NCBI RefSeq assembly: GCF_029910655.1
Contig: NZ_CP123897.1
Span: 3,523,547 to 3,587,546, forward strand
From: Methylomonas sp. UP202
Lineage (GTDB): Bacteria; Pseudomonadota; Gammaproteobacteria; Methylococcales; Methylomonadaceae
DNA length: 64,000 bases
Reading direction: 5' to 3'
Positions 45,327-54,869 of the stretch are shown piece after piece (position 1 is the stretch's first letter; the number at the start of each line of letters is the position of its first letter). Under the pieces are notes generated by a model. It was not told where the DNA came from, ran no database searches, and worked only from the letters and a program-made list of their open reading frames with translations. The position numbers were made by a program, and so were the translations under genes.

Positions 45327-46228
45327 TGCACCAGATCCATGAACATTTGCTCCAAGCGGTTGGATTTATTTCTAAGGCTCAGCACTTCGATGCCCCGCGC
45401 CGACAACTCCTGAAACAGGCGGTTCAGCCCCAGCGCCTTGGGTACCGAAACGTCCAGCACGCGCTCCCCGGCCAACGCGATCACGCAACCGGCAATGGCC
45501 GGTGCCTCGCGGAGCGGTTCGGCAATATCCAGCACGAAATGGTCGGTATGCAGCTTGGCCAGCAGATCGCTCATCGCCGAATGCTCAACGATCCGGCCAT
45601 CGTCGATGATGGCGATGTTGCGGCACAGGCTTTCGGCTTCTTCCAGATAATGGGTGGTCAGGATGATCGTCGTCCCCTGCTGGTTGACCTCTTGCATCAT
45701 GTCCCACATCGCTCGGCGAATTTCAATGTCGACGCCGGCGGTGGGCTCGTCCAGGATTAGCAGACGCGGCTCGTGCACCATGGCTCTGGCGATCATCAGC
45801 CGCCGTTTCATGCCGCCCGACAAGCGCCGCGATACGGTATCGCGTTTGTCCCACAATTCCATTAGCCGCAGGCAAATCTCGGTGCGCCTCAGGGCTTGCT
45901 TGCGGGGAATGCCGTAGTAGCCGGCTTGGTTCATGACCACGCCATGCGCTGTCTCGAATTGGTTGAAGTTGACTTCCTGCGGCACCAAACCGATACAGCG
46001 TTTGGCGCCGGCCGTGTCGCGATCCAAGTCGTGACCGAAGATTTCGACGGTCCCACTGGATTTGTTGACCAGCGAACTGACGATGCCGATCAACGTGGAT
46101 TTGCCGGCGCCATTCGGGCCGAGCAATGCGAAAAAATCGCCGAGTTCCACGTCCAAGTCCACGCCGTTCAAGGCCTGGAAGCCATTGTTATAGGTTTTTT
46201 TTAGGTTGCGGATGGATAAAGCCGTCAT
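45323..46228 (-). CDS. yadG: ABC transporter ATP-binding protein, YadG-like
   Basis: A 301-residue ATPase with Walker A GPNGAGKST (about 37-45), Q-loop LVPQEVNF, signature LSGGMKRRL, Walker B LLILDEPTAGVD and switch His in LTTHYLEEAE. The C-terminal 80 residues are an accessory domain typical of ABC-2 exporters. It pairs with the permease gene that overlaps its 3' end by 4 bp. It is divergent from ppx across about 118 bp. Confidence 0.9.
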   Translation of the reverse strand: MTALSIRNLKKTYNNGFQALNGVDLDVELGDFFALLGPNGAGKSTLIGIVSSLVNKSSGTVEIFGHDLDRDTAGAKRCIGLVPQEVNFNQFETAHGVVMNQAGYYGIPRKQALRRTEICLRLMELWDKRDTVSRRLSGGMKRRLMIARAMVHEPRLLILDEPTAGVDIEIRRAMWDMMQEVNQQGTTIILTTHYLEEAESLCRNIAIIDDGRIVEHSAMSDLLAKLHTDHFVLDIAEPLREAPAIAGCVIALAGERVLDVSVPKALGLNRLFQELSARGIEVLSLRNKSNRLEQMFMDLVQ

Positions 46229-46346
46229 GCTCTAGTTTATAATGCCCGGCGGTAGTGATGACGTTCCGGCGCGGATCGCCGGCCGTAAAAACGGTCGATT
46301 CTATCAGAATTGGCATTTACTCAGCAGCCAGAACAGGAATACTACT

Positions 46347-47849
46347 TTGCCATTTCCGATACCGACCAGCGTTGCCGCCGTGGACCTGGGTTCGAACAGC
46401 TTCCACATGATTATCTGCAGCTTGATGAACGGCAAACTACAAACCGTGGACCGTTTAAAGGAGATGGTGCGTCTGGCGGCGGGTCTGGATCAAAACCGCA
46501 ATCTGGAACCGGCCACTCAGGAACGGGCGCTGGCCTGCCTGGAGCGATTCGGCCAACGTATCCGCAATTTTCCGCCACACAGCGTGGCGATCGTCGGCAC
46601 CAACACGTTGCGCATCGCCCGCAATTCCCAGCAATTCATCAACAAGGCCGAAAAAGCCCTGGGCCACCCGATCCACATCATTTCCGGCATCGAGGAAGCC
46701 CGTTTGATTTACCAGGGCGTCGCCCATAGCCTGGGCAGCGATGCCAACAATCGTTTCGTGATGGATATCGGCGGCAGCAGCACCGAATACATCATCGGCC
46801 GCGAAGATGTCGCCCATATCAAGGAAAGCCTGAACATGGGCTGCGTCACGGTCAGCCAAGCATTTTTCAAAAGCGGCAAAATCAACAAGAAAGCCTTTCG
46901 CAACGCGACGTTGTTTGCCGAACACCATTTGGAGCCGTTTCAGGACACCTTCAACCGCAAGCAATGGGACGAGGCAATCGGCGCTTCCGGCAGTCTGAAA
47001 GCAGTCAGTAACGTATTGCAAACCTCCGGCTGGAGCAACAACGGCATTACGATGGCGGGACTGGACGCGCTGGTCGAACACCTGTTGAAACTGAACGATA
47101 TTGCCGAGATCGACTTTCCGGCGCTCAGCATCGAGCGCCGGCCGGTCTTCGTCGGTGCGGTAGCCATCGTGTACGCGACCTTCAAGACGCTGAACATCGA
47201 ACAAATGACCGTCGCGGACGGCGCGCTGCGAGAAGGTTTGGTCCACGATTTGTTGGGTCGAATCTATAACCACGATATTCGCGGCCAAACCTGCGAATTG
47301 ATAACCGCCCGCTACCACACCGATCGCCGCCATAGCGAACAACTCAAGGAGACGTTGCGTTACATGGCGGCGCAGTTGGAATACCATCCCTGCTTTAGCG
47401 ACAATCCGGCGGCGTTACAATTTCTGGAATGGGCGGCCGATTTACACGAAATCGGTTTCGAGATTGCACACAGCCAGTATCACAAACACAGCGCTTACAT
47501 CATCGAGAATGGCGATCTGGCCGGTTTTTCCAAACAAGATCAATTGTTGCTGGCGTCGCTGGTCCGCAGCCACCGGAAGAAATTCAAGGCCTGCCGCTTC
47601 GAAGACCTGCCCATGCCTTGGCGCCAACACGCGCCGATCATGGCGATCTTGTTCAGACTGGCCACGCTACTGCATCGCAATCGGCATAGTCCGCGCCCTG
47701 ACTTCAAACTGAACGTCGAAGATCGCGACATCCGGATCGATTTTCCGCAAGGCTGGCTCGAACAGGCGCCGTTAACCGACGCCGATCTTAGAAAAGAAAT
47801 GCTGTATTTAAAGGAAAGCCGCTTCAATTTGATCTTCGATCAATGCTGA
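46347..47849 (+). CDS. ppx: Exopolyphosphatase (Ppx/GppA family)
   Basis: A 500-residue enzyme if begun at the TTG at 46347, which has AGGA seven bases upstream and places the actin-like phosphate 1 loop VAAVDLGSNSFHMIIC at the usual N-terminal position. The longer in-frame start is poorly supported. Phosphate 2 region VMDIGGSSTEYIIG and the C-terminal HD-type domain (WAADLHEIGFEIAHSQYHKHSAYII) are present. Full length agrees with E. coli Ppx (about 510), so polyphosphate hydrolysis is preferred over pppGpp hydrolysis. The next gene begins within its last codons. Confidence 0.92.
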   Translation: MPFPIPTSVAAVDLGSNSFHMIICSLMNGKLQTVDRLKEMVRLAAGLDQNRNLEPATQERALACLERFGQRIRNFPPHSVAIVGTNTLRIARNSQQFINKAEKALGHPIHIISGIEEARLIYQGVAHSLGSDANNRFVMDIGGSSTEYIIGREDVAHIKESLNMGCVTVSQAFFKSGKINKKAFRNATLFAEHHLEPFQDTFNRKQWDEAIGASGSLKAVSNVLQTSGWSNNGITMAGLDALVEHLLKLNDIAEIDFPALSIERRPVFVGAVAIVYATFKTLNIEQMTVADGALREGLVHDLLGRIYNHDIRGQTCELITARYHTDRRHSEQLKETLRYMAAQLEYHPCFSDNPAALQFLEWAADLHEIGFEIAHSQYHKHSAYIIENGDLAGFSKQDQLLLASLVRSHRKKFKACRFEDLPMPWRQHAPIMAILFRLATLLHRNRHSPRPDFKLNVEDRDIRIDFPQGWLEQAPLTDADLRKEMLYLKESRFNLIFDQC

Positions 47850-49081
47850 AACGCCTGCTCTATTCGCTACTGGGACTAGCGCTATCGATTACGATATTAC
47901 TGTGTTTTGCATTGGATGACAGCCCATCGCCGCAAATCCAACAAAGCCTGAACCGCGACGACATCCAACGCGCCAAGCAATTGCTGAACGTTAGCGCCGA
48001 TGAACGCGACTCTGTAAAAACAGTCAATTTAAACCAAAAAGACTTAAATATCGCGGTCAGCTATCTGCTTAACCACTTCGTCGAAAACACCACCCAGATT
48101 CAGTTGCTCAACGACCGCCTACAGGCGCAAATCGCGATTTTCGTACCGGAAAACCCGTGGGGCCGCTATTTGGACATCAACTTCAGCCTTCGGCAAGCCG
48201 ACCGCGGTATCCGCATCAAATCCTTTAAAATCGGGGAAATATCCATCCCGGATCCGGCCGCGAATGTGCTGATACCCGCCATCGTGGAATACCCGCCCCT
48301 AAAAAAATATTGGCTGGTCGCCAGCCAATACGTGCAAAACGTCAGGATCACCCCGAACGCGCTGGAAATCAGTTATCTTGGCTCGGTGGTCGAATCGGCG
48401 AAGCAGTTGGCCATCCAAAAACATCGGGAATACCCCAATCTGCACCGCTATCAGCAGCAGATCAATACTATCGTCAGCCAACACGATCCGGCCTGGCGCT
48501 TGTCATTGATCGATCTGCTACAACCCTTGTTCGATTTTGCCTACCGCAATACCGAAGCAGCCGACGCGATTCGGGAAAACCGCGCGATCATTATCGCGGT
48601 CGGCAGTTACATTTATAAAAGCGAGCTACGCCGCTTTTTGCCGATCGGCTTGGTGTACAGCAAGGAACTTCCGGTCTACGCCTATAAACGCGTCGATATT
48701 CCGCAACATTTCATTGCATCGGCGCTACTGGCGGCGGTCGATGCCAAACTCTTAGGCGAACAACTTGGCGTGGACAAGGAATTGGGCGATGCGGAAAAAG
48801 GCAGCGGCTTTAGCTTTATCGACTTGAGCGCGGACCGGGCCGGTACCAAGTTCGGCACTCTGGCAATTTCGACTACCGAGCGGGCCAGGGAATTACAGAA
48901 GGTCCTCTCGCAAATCAAGGACTATTCCGCGATTATCCCCGACGTGCAAGACTTGCCCGAGCACATGGACGCCCAGACATTCAAAAACCGTTACCAGACA
49001 GTTGGAAGTCCGAAATACGCCGCTACGGTAGCGGAAATCGACCGAAGGATTTCCGACTTACCGCTCTACCGCACCGACTAA
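47843..49081 (+). CDS. Hypothetical membrane-anchored protein downstream of ppx
   Basis: A 412-residue protein whose ATG overlaps the ppx stop by 7 bp, so it is translationally coupled. An N-terminal hydrophobic anchor (LLYSLLGLALSITILLCFAL, residues 5-24) leads to a long soluble domain, presumably periplasmic. Recognisable stretches are IQRAKQLLNVSADERDSVKT and SFSLxxxDRGIRIKSFKIGE-like beta sequence around residue 120. The C-terminal third has an alpha/beta look (AVDAKLLGEQLGVDKELGDA, GSGFSFIDLSADRAGTKFG). No family recognised. A role near polyphosphate metabolism is suggested only by the overlap. Confidence 0.8.
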   Translation: MLKRLLYSLLGLALSITILLCFALDDSPSPQIQQSLNRDDIQRAKQLLNVSADERDSVKTVNLNQKDLNIAVSYLLNHFVENTTQIQLLNDRLQAQIAIFVPENPWGRYLDINFSLRQADRGIRIKSFKIGEISIPDPAANVLIPAIVEYPPLKKYWLVASQYVQNVRITPNALEISYLGSVVESAKQLAIQKHREYPNLHRYQQQINTIVSQHDPAWRLSLIDLLQPLFDFAYRNTEAADAIRENRAIIIAVGSYIYKSELRRFLPIGLVYSKELPVYAYKRVDIPQHFIASALLAAVDAKLLGEQLGVDKELGDAEKGSGFSFIDLSADRAGTKFGTLAISTTERARELQKVLSQIKDYSAIIPDVQDLPEHMDAQTFKNRYQTVGSPKYAATVAEIDRRISDLPLYRTD

Positions 49082-49156
49082 CGAAAAAACTCCGCTCCGA
49101 TCCTGGCGAAGAGAACGAAACGTCCGCTACACCAGAATAACAAACGGGCAGTCGAG

Positions 49157-50137
49157 TTAATTAAAAATGGATTCGAACGAATAACCGTTGGTTTCCAGGA
49201 TTTCTTTCAAGCGCTTTAAGCCATCCATCTGGATCTGTCTGACCCGCTCGCGAGTGACGCCCATTTCCAGCGCGACTTGTTCAAGGGTGGCGTTTTCGAA
49301 GCCGCACAGGCCGTAACGACGGCAAATCACTTCGCGTTGTTTTTCGCCTAGTTGATACACCCAATGGGTGACGTTGTTTTGAATGAAGTCTTCCTGCAGG
49401 ATTTCAGCCGGACTGCGGCTCTCTTCCTCGGAGATGGTTTCCAATAGAGGCTTGTCGAAATCCTTGCCGAACGATACGTCGACCGAGGTCACTCTCTCAT
49501 TCAATTTCAGCATCTTGCTGACGGTTTTCGCGGGTTTGTCCAAATGCTTGGCGATTTCGTCCACGGTGGGCTCGTGATCGAGTTGTTGCGCCAAACTGCG
49601 TTGAGCCTTCAGGTAAACGTTCATTTCCTTGACGATGTGAATCGGCAAGCGAATCGTGCGGGTCTGATTCATGATAGCCCGTTCTATCGTTTGCCTGATC
49701 CACCATGTCGCGTAGGTGGAAAACCTGAATCCGCGATCGGGATCGAATTTTTCGACTGCCCGAATCAAACCGAGATTGCCTTCCTCGATCAGATCCAGCA
49801 GCGGAAGGCCACGGTTTAAGTAGCGCCTGGAAATTTTCACAACCAGACGCAAATTGCTTTCAATCATGATTTTGCGGGCTTGAGGATCGCCTTGTTGCGT
49901 GCGCCGACCGTAAATTTTTTCTTCATCGGCGGTCAGCAGTTGGGATTTGCTAAGTTCGTTAAGATAGGCTCGGGTCGCGTCGAAAGTCCCTTCGTTTTGC
50001 GAGTCGCTGGTGTCGATTTCCGCTAGTTTGAACGTTTCCGCGGAATCGACCTCTTCGATTTCGTCCTCCACTTCATCGAAAGAAATGAAATCGGGCATAT
50101 CCATGTCTTTTATTACATCTATCGCTTCTTCCATCAT
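49157..50137 (-). CDS. rpoS: Stationary-phase sigma factor RpoS
   Basis: A 326-residue sigma-70-family factor of RpoS length. Region 1.2 begins [21 protein letters not shown]. Region 2 contains [40 protein letters not shown] and [20 protein letters not shown]. Region 3 follows, and region 4 ends with the helix-turn-helix [20 protein letters not shown]. The acidic short N-terminus fits RpoS rather than RpoD. Two tandem ATGs (50137 and 50134) follow GGGAG. Unlike in E. coli, no nlpD homologue lies upstream; a 450-bp non-coding leader does. Confidence 0.93.
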   Translation of the reverse strand: MMEEAIDVIKDMDMPDFISFDEVEDEIEEVDSAETFKLAEIDTSDSQNEGTFDATRAYLNELSKSQLLTADEEKIYGRRTQQGDPQARKIMIESNLRLVVKISRRYLNRGLPLLDLIEEGNLGLIRAVEKFDPDRGFRFSTYATWWIRQTIERAIMNQTRTIRLPIHIVKEMNVYLKAQRSLAQQLDHEPTVDEIAKHLDKPAKTVSKMLKLNERVTSVDVSFGKDFDKPLLETISEEESRSPAEILQEDFIQNNVTHWVYQLGEKQREVICRRYGLCGFENATLEQVALEMGVTRERVRQIQMDGLKRLKEILETNGYSFESIFN

Positions 50138-50589
50138 GATTAGTCTCCCAGGTATTTGGCTTGCTGATTCAGTTATTGTTCTGTTCGGGCCGTCCCTAAT
50201 AGGAAATCGGCCTTCAATCTCAAATACGGATTAGAGTGCAATCCTTACGTCGCCTAGTCCGGCCCGATAGGACGGTCCGACCAACTGCAACCCTCATCTC
50301 CCTTTTTTTTCGCCTTAGCATAAACTCAGAAATTATCCCTGTTTACGGCGAGCGCCAGTATAACTTTAATTTTTTTATCCTATGAGTTGAATTTCCAGGT
50401 TTTTTTGTGGCTCACATCTCCTTTTTGGAATTGATCCGGCGACTGCAGAATATCGAAACCGCGACTATTTCACACTAAGTTCAAAATCAAAATCTGACTT
50501 CGATCAGATTTATCTTTCGTTCAGAGTGATGCGCTTCACATAAATTCGAAATTCAAACTCAATAGCGGTTTGGCACGATGCCGTCACGA
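50138..50589. other. Long AT-rich upstream region of rpoS
   Basis: About 450 bp without a gene, clearly more AT-rich than its surroundings (for example the A/T runs around 50297-50305 and 50360-50410). It separates the rpoS start from the end of the J-domain gene on the same strand. It probably holds the rpoS promoter and a long 5' leader, the kind of leader through which small RNAs act in other species. I could not assign a promoter with confidence. Confidence 0.45.
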
Positions 50590-51099
50590 TCAGTTTTTCA
50601 GCAGCACCCGCTTCGCCAAATTAATCCGCGCGGCCAAATAGTCGGACCCGCCACGGTCGGGATGCACCCGCGAAATCAGCTTGCGATGGGCTTGCACAAT
50701 GTCGGCCTGACTGGCGCCGATTTTCAGTCCCAAAACCTCCAGGGCTTCAGCCTCGCTCATTGCAGCGGTCTTACCGCCGCGCCCTTGCCCTGAGCCAGCC
50801 TGCCCCGACCGACCGGAATCGCGGCGACTGGTTTGAAACCAAAGCCACAAGCGCTGCAATTGCGGCGCCGCTCTGATCAATATCGGTAAACCGCGCCAGA
50901 CAAACGCCGCCGCCACACCCAGCGCGCCGAACAACCAACCCAGACGACCGCTCAACGCTAAAACCGCCAACAGTAGGACGCCGCCAATCGTCAACCATTG
51001 ACGCAATTTGTCGCCCGATGGTTTAGCCGGCAACGCCATCCACCAACGTACCGCGAAAAACAAGCCGACCACCAGCAATAACAAAACGATGCGTATCAC
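50590..51099 (-). CDS. Membrane-anchored J-domain protein
   Basis: A 169-residue protein. The GTG at 51099 is chosen because GGAGG lies four bases upstream; a further ATG at 51132 would add 11 residues including that site. Two hydrophobic segments (VLLLLVVGLFFAVRWWMAL; LTIGGVLLLAVLALSGRLG and LFGALGVAAAFVW) precede a Gly/Ser/Arg linker. A C-terminal J domain follows (EALEVLGLKIGASQADIVQA, HPD in SRVHPDRGGSDYLAARINLA). The layout resembles TIM14/DjlA-like membrane co-chaperones, which stimulate DnaK. It is divergent from mobB. Confidence 0.82.
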   Translation of the reverse strand: MIRIVLLLLVVGLFFAVRWWMALPAKPSGDKLRQWLTIGGVLLLAVLALSGRLGWLFGALGVAAAFVWRGLPILIRAAPQLQRLWLWFQTSRRDSGRSGQAGSGQGRGGKTAAMSEAEALEVLGLKIGASQADIVQAHRKLISRVHPDRGGSDYLAARINLAKRVLLKN

Positions 51100-51176
51100 C
51101 CCACCTCCGGACCGCCACCCAAGGCTAGCCATAATACCTTAGAATACCCGGCTTTCTTGCGCTTCCGAGACCCGCG

Positions 51177-51701
51177 ATGCTTCAGCCGCCGCCGCTGTTG
51201 GGATTCGCCGCCTACAGCGGCACCGGCAAAACCACGCTCTTAACTCGTCTGTTGCCGCTGCTCAAGGCAAACCGGCTGAAGGTCGGCGTGATCAAGCACA
51301 GTCACCACGATTTCGAAATCGACCAACCCGGCAAGGACAGTTACCGGCTCAGACTAGCCGGCGCGACACCGGTCATGTTGGTATCTCGCTTCCGACGCGC
51401 GATCATCAGCGAATTGTCGGCCGCTACCGAGGTCACGCTAGCCGAGCAATTAGCGGCATTTCCTAGCGCCGGCCTAGACTTGATTTTGGTGGAAGGCTTT
51501 CGAGACGAACGCTATCCCAAAATCGAATTGCACCGATCGGCGCTGGGCAAACCGTTGCTGTATCCGAGCGATCCCAGCATTATCGCAATTGCCTGCGATA
51601 CCCGACTGCAGCCAGAACCGCCGATACCCAAACTCGACCTCAACGACCCGTCGGCGATTGCCGACTTTATTCTCAACACCTATTTGAGCTCGCTATCGTG
51701 A
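51177..51701 (+). CDS. mobB: Molybdopterin-guanine dinucleotide biosynthesis adaptor MobB
   Basis: A 174-residue P-loop GTP-binding protein with Walker A AYSGTGKTTL (about 10-19), then KVGVIKHSHHDFEIDQPGKD and DLILVEGFRDERYPKIELHR, all typical of MobB. The protein assists MobA in attaching GMP to molybdopterin. Its TGA overlaps the GTG start of moeA. Together with moeA it would supply the cofactor for the nitrate reductase encoded upstream. Confidence 0.93.
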   Translation: MLQPPPLLGFAAYSGTGKTTLLTRLLPLLKANRLKVGVIKHSHHDFEIDQPGKDSYRLRLAGATPVMLVSRFRRAIISELSAATEVTLAEQLAAFPSAGLDLILVEGFRDERYPKIELHRSALGKPLLYPSDPSIIAIACDTRLQPEPPIPKLDLNDPSAIADFILNTYLSSLS

Positions 51702-52951
51702 CCAACCTTTGTTACCCAAGCCATAAACCGTTACTCAGCGCCGAACAAGCCTTGGAGCGGATCGCCTCGGCAATAATCCCGCTATCGGAAACCGAAACCG
51801 TCGCGCTGTCGGACGCACTTGGCCGTGTGATCGCGGAAAGTCCGCAAGCGCCTCAAGATATTCCGCCGCAAGCCAACGCGGCGATGGACGGTTACGGTTT
51901 AAACAGTGCGCAGATATTGCCGAGTCAAACCTTCCGCTTGCGCGTCGTCGGTACTGCGTGGGCCGGCCAACCCTTCGTCGGCGAACTGGCGGATGGCGAA
52001 TGCGTCAGAATATTCACCGGCGCGGTGGTACCCGACGGGGTCGATAGCGTGGTCCAGCAAGAGCAAGTCGATAGGGACGGCGAGTTTGCGCTGTTCGGCG
52101 CCGATTGTCCCGCCGGCAGAAACGTCCGCGCCATCGGTAGCGACGTGCATCGCGGCGATACCTTGATCAGCGCGCCGAAAAAATTGACCGCCAGCGATCT
52201 GGCCTTGTTAGCCGGCGCAGGCATCGCCGACATTCGCGCCCGTCGCCGTCTGAATATCGGCTTTTTCTCGACCGGCGACGAATTGACACCGCTCGGAGAG
52301 CCATTGGGACACGGCAAAATCTACGACAGCAACCGCTATCTGCTATCCGGCCTGTTGGCCGACGCCAACCATCGAGTCGTCGATCTTGGCATCGTCAGAG
52401 ACGATCCGGCTCTGCTCGAGCAAACCTTGCTCGACGCCGCCGATCGTTTCGATGTCGTCTTGTCCACCGGCGGCGCCTCGGTCGGCGACGCCGATTACGT
52501 TCAAGAAACCCTGGCCAAATGCGGCCAGGTCGAGTTCTGGAAATTGGCGATCAAACCCGGCAAGCCGCTAGCTTTCGGCAAAATCGGCGCCAGCTGGTTT
52601 TTCGGACTACCGGGCAACCCGGCCGCCGTATTGGTCACTTTCCGGAAGTTCGTGGCGCCGGCCTTGCGTCAACTGGCCGGCGAACCGGCCGCCGGGCCTT
52701 TGCAATTGCTGGCCCGTTGCGACAGCCGGCTGAAAAAATCGGCCGGCCGTCAGGAATATCAACGCGGCATCGTCAGCCAAATCGCGCCGGGCCAGTACGC
52801 AGTCAAGCTCGCGGGCGGCCAAGAGTCGCATCAATTGACAGTAGCCAGTCACGCCAACTGCTTCATTGTGCTGGACGCAGACTGTGCCGGCGTCAAACCG
52901 GGCGAGTCAGTCATCGTCGAGCCCTTCAGCACCAACTTGCCACCGCTCTGA
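51698..52951 (+). CDS. moeA: Molybdopterin molybdenumtransferase MoeA
   Basis: A 417-residue enzyme that inserts molybdate into adenylylated molybdopterin. Landmarks are the domain I/II entry ALGRVIAESPQAPQDIPPQA, NAAMDGYG, the MoCF domain motif STGGASVGDADYVQETLAKC, and GLPGNPAAVLVTFRKFVAPA. The GTG start at 51698 overlaps the mobB stop (GTGA). Length and order of domains are normal. It is convergent with uup. Confidence 0.95.
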   Translation: MTNLCYPSHKPLLSAEQALERIASAIIPLSETETVALSDALGRVIAESPQAPQDIPPQANAAMDGYGLNSAQILPSQTFRLRVVGTAWAGQPFVGELADGECVRIFTGAVVPDGVDSVVQQEQVDRDGEFALFGADCPAGRNVRAIGSDVHRGDTLISAPKKLTASDLALLAGAGIADIRARRRLNIGFFSTGDELTPLGEPLGHGKIYDSNRYLLSGLLADANHRVVDLGIVRDDPALLEQTLLDAADRFDVVLSTGGASVGDADYVQETLAKCGQVEFWKLAIKPGKPLAFGKIGASWFFGLPGNPAAVLVTFRKFVAPALRQLAGEPAAGPLQLLARCDSRLKKSAGRQEYQRGIVSQIAPGQYAVKLAGGQESHQLTVASHANCFIVLDADCAGVKPGESVIVEPFSTNLPPL

Positions 52952-52976
52952 TTCTGACTCGGCCGCCGGCAACTTT

Positions 52977-54869
52977 TCAGCCCTGCAACGCATCCAACTC
53001 GTCCCAACGGCTGTAAGCGGCGGCCAGTTCGGTTTCCACCGACTGCAATTCCGCCAAACTGGCCGCGACGGCCTCTTGCGTTTGCTTGTAAAACTCGCCG
53101 CCGCCAATGGTCGCGGTCAGTTCAGCTTGGCGGCTTTCCAGTTGTTCGATGCGTTCCGGCAGTTGCTCCAGCTCGCGCTGTTCCTTGAAGCTAAGTTTCT
53201 TGGCCGGCGCGGTTTTGGGCTTGTCTTTCTTGGCCGCCGCTTCGGCGACTTTCGCCACCTCGGCTTGTTGTTTTTTATTGCGCTCGGACAGCGCAAACCA
53301 ATCGGCGTAACCGCCGATGTATTCCTCCACCCTGCCCTCGCCCTCGAACACCAACACGCTGGTGACCACGTTATCCAGAAACTCGCGATCATGGCTGACC
53401 AACAATAAGGTGCCCTGGTACTCGACCAGTTTTTCTTCGAGGATTTCCAGGGTTTCCAAATCCAGGTCGTTGGTCGGTTCGTCCATGACGATCAGGTTGG
53501 CCGGCTTGGTAAACAAGCGCGCCAACAGCAAGCGGTTTTTCTCGCCGCCGGATAGACTCTTGACCGGCGAACGAGCCCGCGCCGGCGCGAACAGAAAGTC
53601 GGCCAGATAACTCATCACATGGCGCCGGCCGCCGGGCAGGTCGATGAATTCGCCGCCGTCGAGCACGCTGTCGGCCACCGAAATTTCCGGATCGAGCTGT
53701 TCGCGCAATTGGTCGAAATAGGCGATTTGCAGATTGGTACCCAGTTCGACCGTGCCTTGCGTCGGCTGCAGCTGACCGAGCAACAGCTTCAACAAGGTCG
53801 ATTTGCCGGCGCCGTTGTTGCCGATCAAACCGATCTTGTCGCCGCGATCGATGCGAAGCGAGAAATCGCGGATGATAGTGCGGTCGCCATAGCTGAACTC
53901 GACATCGACCGCCTCGATGACCTTCTTGCCGGATACCTCGCCCTTATTCAACGATAGTTTGGCGGTGCCCTGGGTGTTGCGGCGCTCGGCGCGTTCGGCG
54001 CGCAATTTTTTCAGCGCCCGTACCCGGCCTTCGTTGCGGGTGCGTCTGGCCTTGATACCTTGGCGTATCCAGACCTCCTCCTTGGCCAGCTTCTTGTCGA
54101 ATTCGGCATTCTGATTGGCTTCGTCTTCCAGTGCCGCCGCCTTGCGCACCAGGTAATCCTGATAATTGCCGGCCCACGACGTCAACTGACCGCGATCCAG
54201 ATCGATGATGCGGGTCGCCAGTTTTTGCAAAAAAGCCCGGTCGTGGGTCACGAACAGCACCGCGCCGGCGAAGTTCAACAACTGTTCTTCCAGCCAGGTG
54301 ATGCTTTCGAAATCCAGATGGTTGGTCGGTTCGTCGAGCAGCAACACCTCCGGATCAATCACCAAGGCCCGCGCCAAGGCCACTCGCCGCTTCCAGCCGC
54401 CGGACAGACTACTAACCTTAACATCGGCCGGCAATTGCAAGCGGCTCAATACCGCCTCGACCCGCTGTTGAAACTGCCAGCCGTTACCGGCTTCCAATTT
54501 GTGCTGGACTTCGCCCAGCGCCTCCAGAGACGCTTCGCTACCGTCCATGTGCGTCAACAACTCGTGGTAGCGGGCAATTAGTCCGCCCAATTCACCCAAA
54601 CCGCCGGCCACGGCTTCGTAGATCGTATCGCCGTCATTCAGATTCGGCTGCTGTTCCAGCCAAGCCAACCGCAATTCCGGCTGCTTCCAGATTTCGCCGT
54701 GGTCGGCATGAATGTCGCCGGCGATGATTTTCATCAACGTCGATTTGCCCTCGCCGTTGCGACCCAACAGCCCGACCCGCTCGCCCGGATCGAGCTGAAA
54801 ATCGGCATGATCGAGCAAGGCATGGGTGCCGAAGGCGATGGAAACGTTGGTCAGGCGAATTAAGGGCAT
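52977..54869 (-). CDS. uup: ABC-F ATPase Uup
   Basis: A 630-residue protein with two ABC domains on one chain and no membrane segment: Walker A GRNGEGKST (first) and GNNGAGKST (second), signatures LSGGWKRRV and LSGGEKNRL, and Walker B LLLDEPTNHLD and IVMDEPTNDLD. The inter-domain linker and a C-terminal coiled coil (about 545-630, charged Lys/Glu/Gln-rich) fit Uup rather than EttA. Uup acts at the ribosome or on branched DNA and lowers precise excision of transposons in E. coli. It overlaps the end of the cinA-like gene by 10 bp. Confidence 0.92.
   Translation of the reverse strand: MPLIRLTNVSIAFGTHALLDHADFQLDPGERVGLLGRNGEGKSTLMKIIAGDIHADHGEIWKQPELRLAWLEQQPNLNDGDTIYEAVAGGLGELGGLIARYHELLTHMDGSEASLEALGEVQHKLEAGNGWQFQQRVEAVLSRLQLPADVKVSSLSGGWKRRVALARALVIDPEVLLLDEPTNHLDFESITWLEEQLLNFAGAVLFVTHDRAFLQKLATRIIDLDRGQLTSWAGNYQDYLVRKAAALEDEANQNAEFDKKLAKEEVWIRQGIKARRTRNEGRVRALKKLRAERAERRNTQGTAKLSLNKGEVSGKKVIEAVDVEFSYGDRTIIRDFSLRIDRGDKIGLIGNNGAGKSTLLKLLLGQLQPTQGTVELGTNLQIAYFDQLREQLDPEISVADSVLDGGEFIDLPGGRRHVMSYLADFLFAPARARSPVKSLSGGEKNRLLLARLFTKPANLIVMDEPTNDLDLETLEILEEKLVEYQGTLLLVSHDREFLDNVVTSVLVFEGEGRVEEYIGGYADWFALSERNKKQQAEVAKVAEAAAKKDKPKTAPAKKLSFKEQRELEQLPERIEQLESRQAELTATIGGGEFYKQTQEAVAASLAELQSVETELAAAYSRWDELDALQG

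Noticed and set aside
46238-46243. TATAAT upstream of ppx
   Set aside because: No acceptable -35 element at 16-18 bases, and the surroundings overlap the yadG start region; left unassigned.
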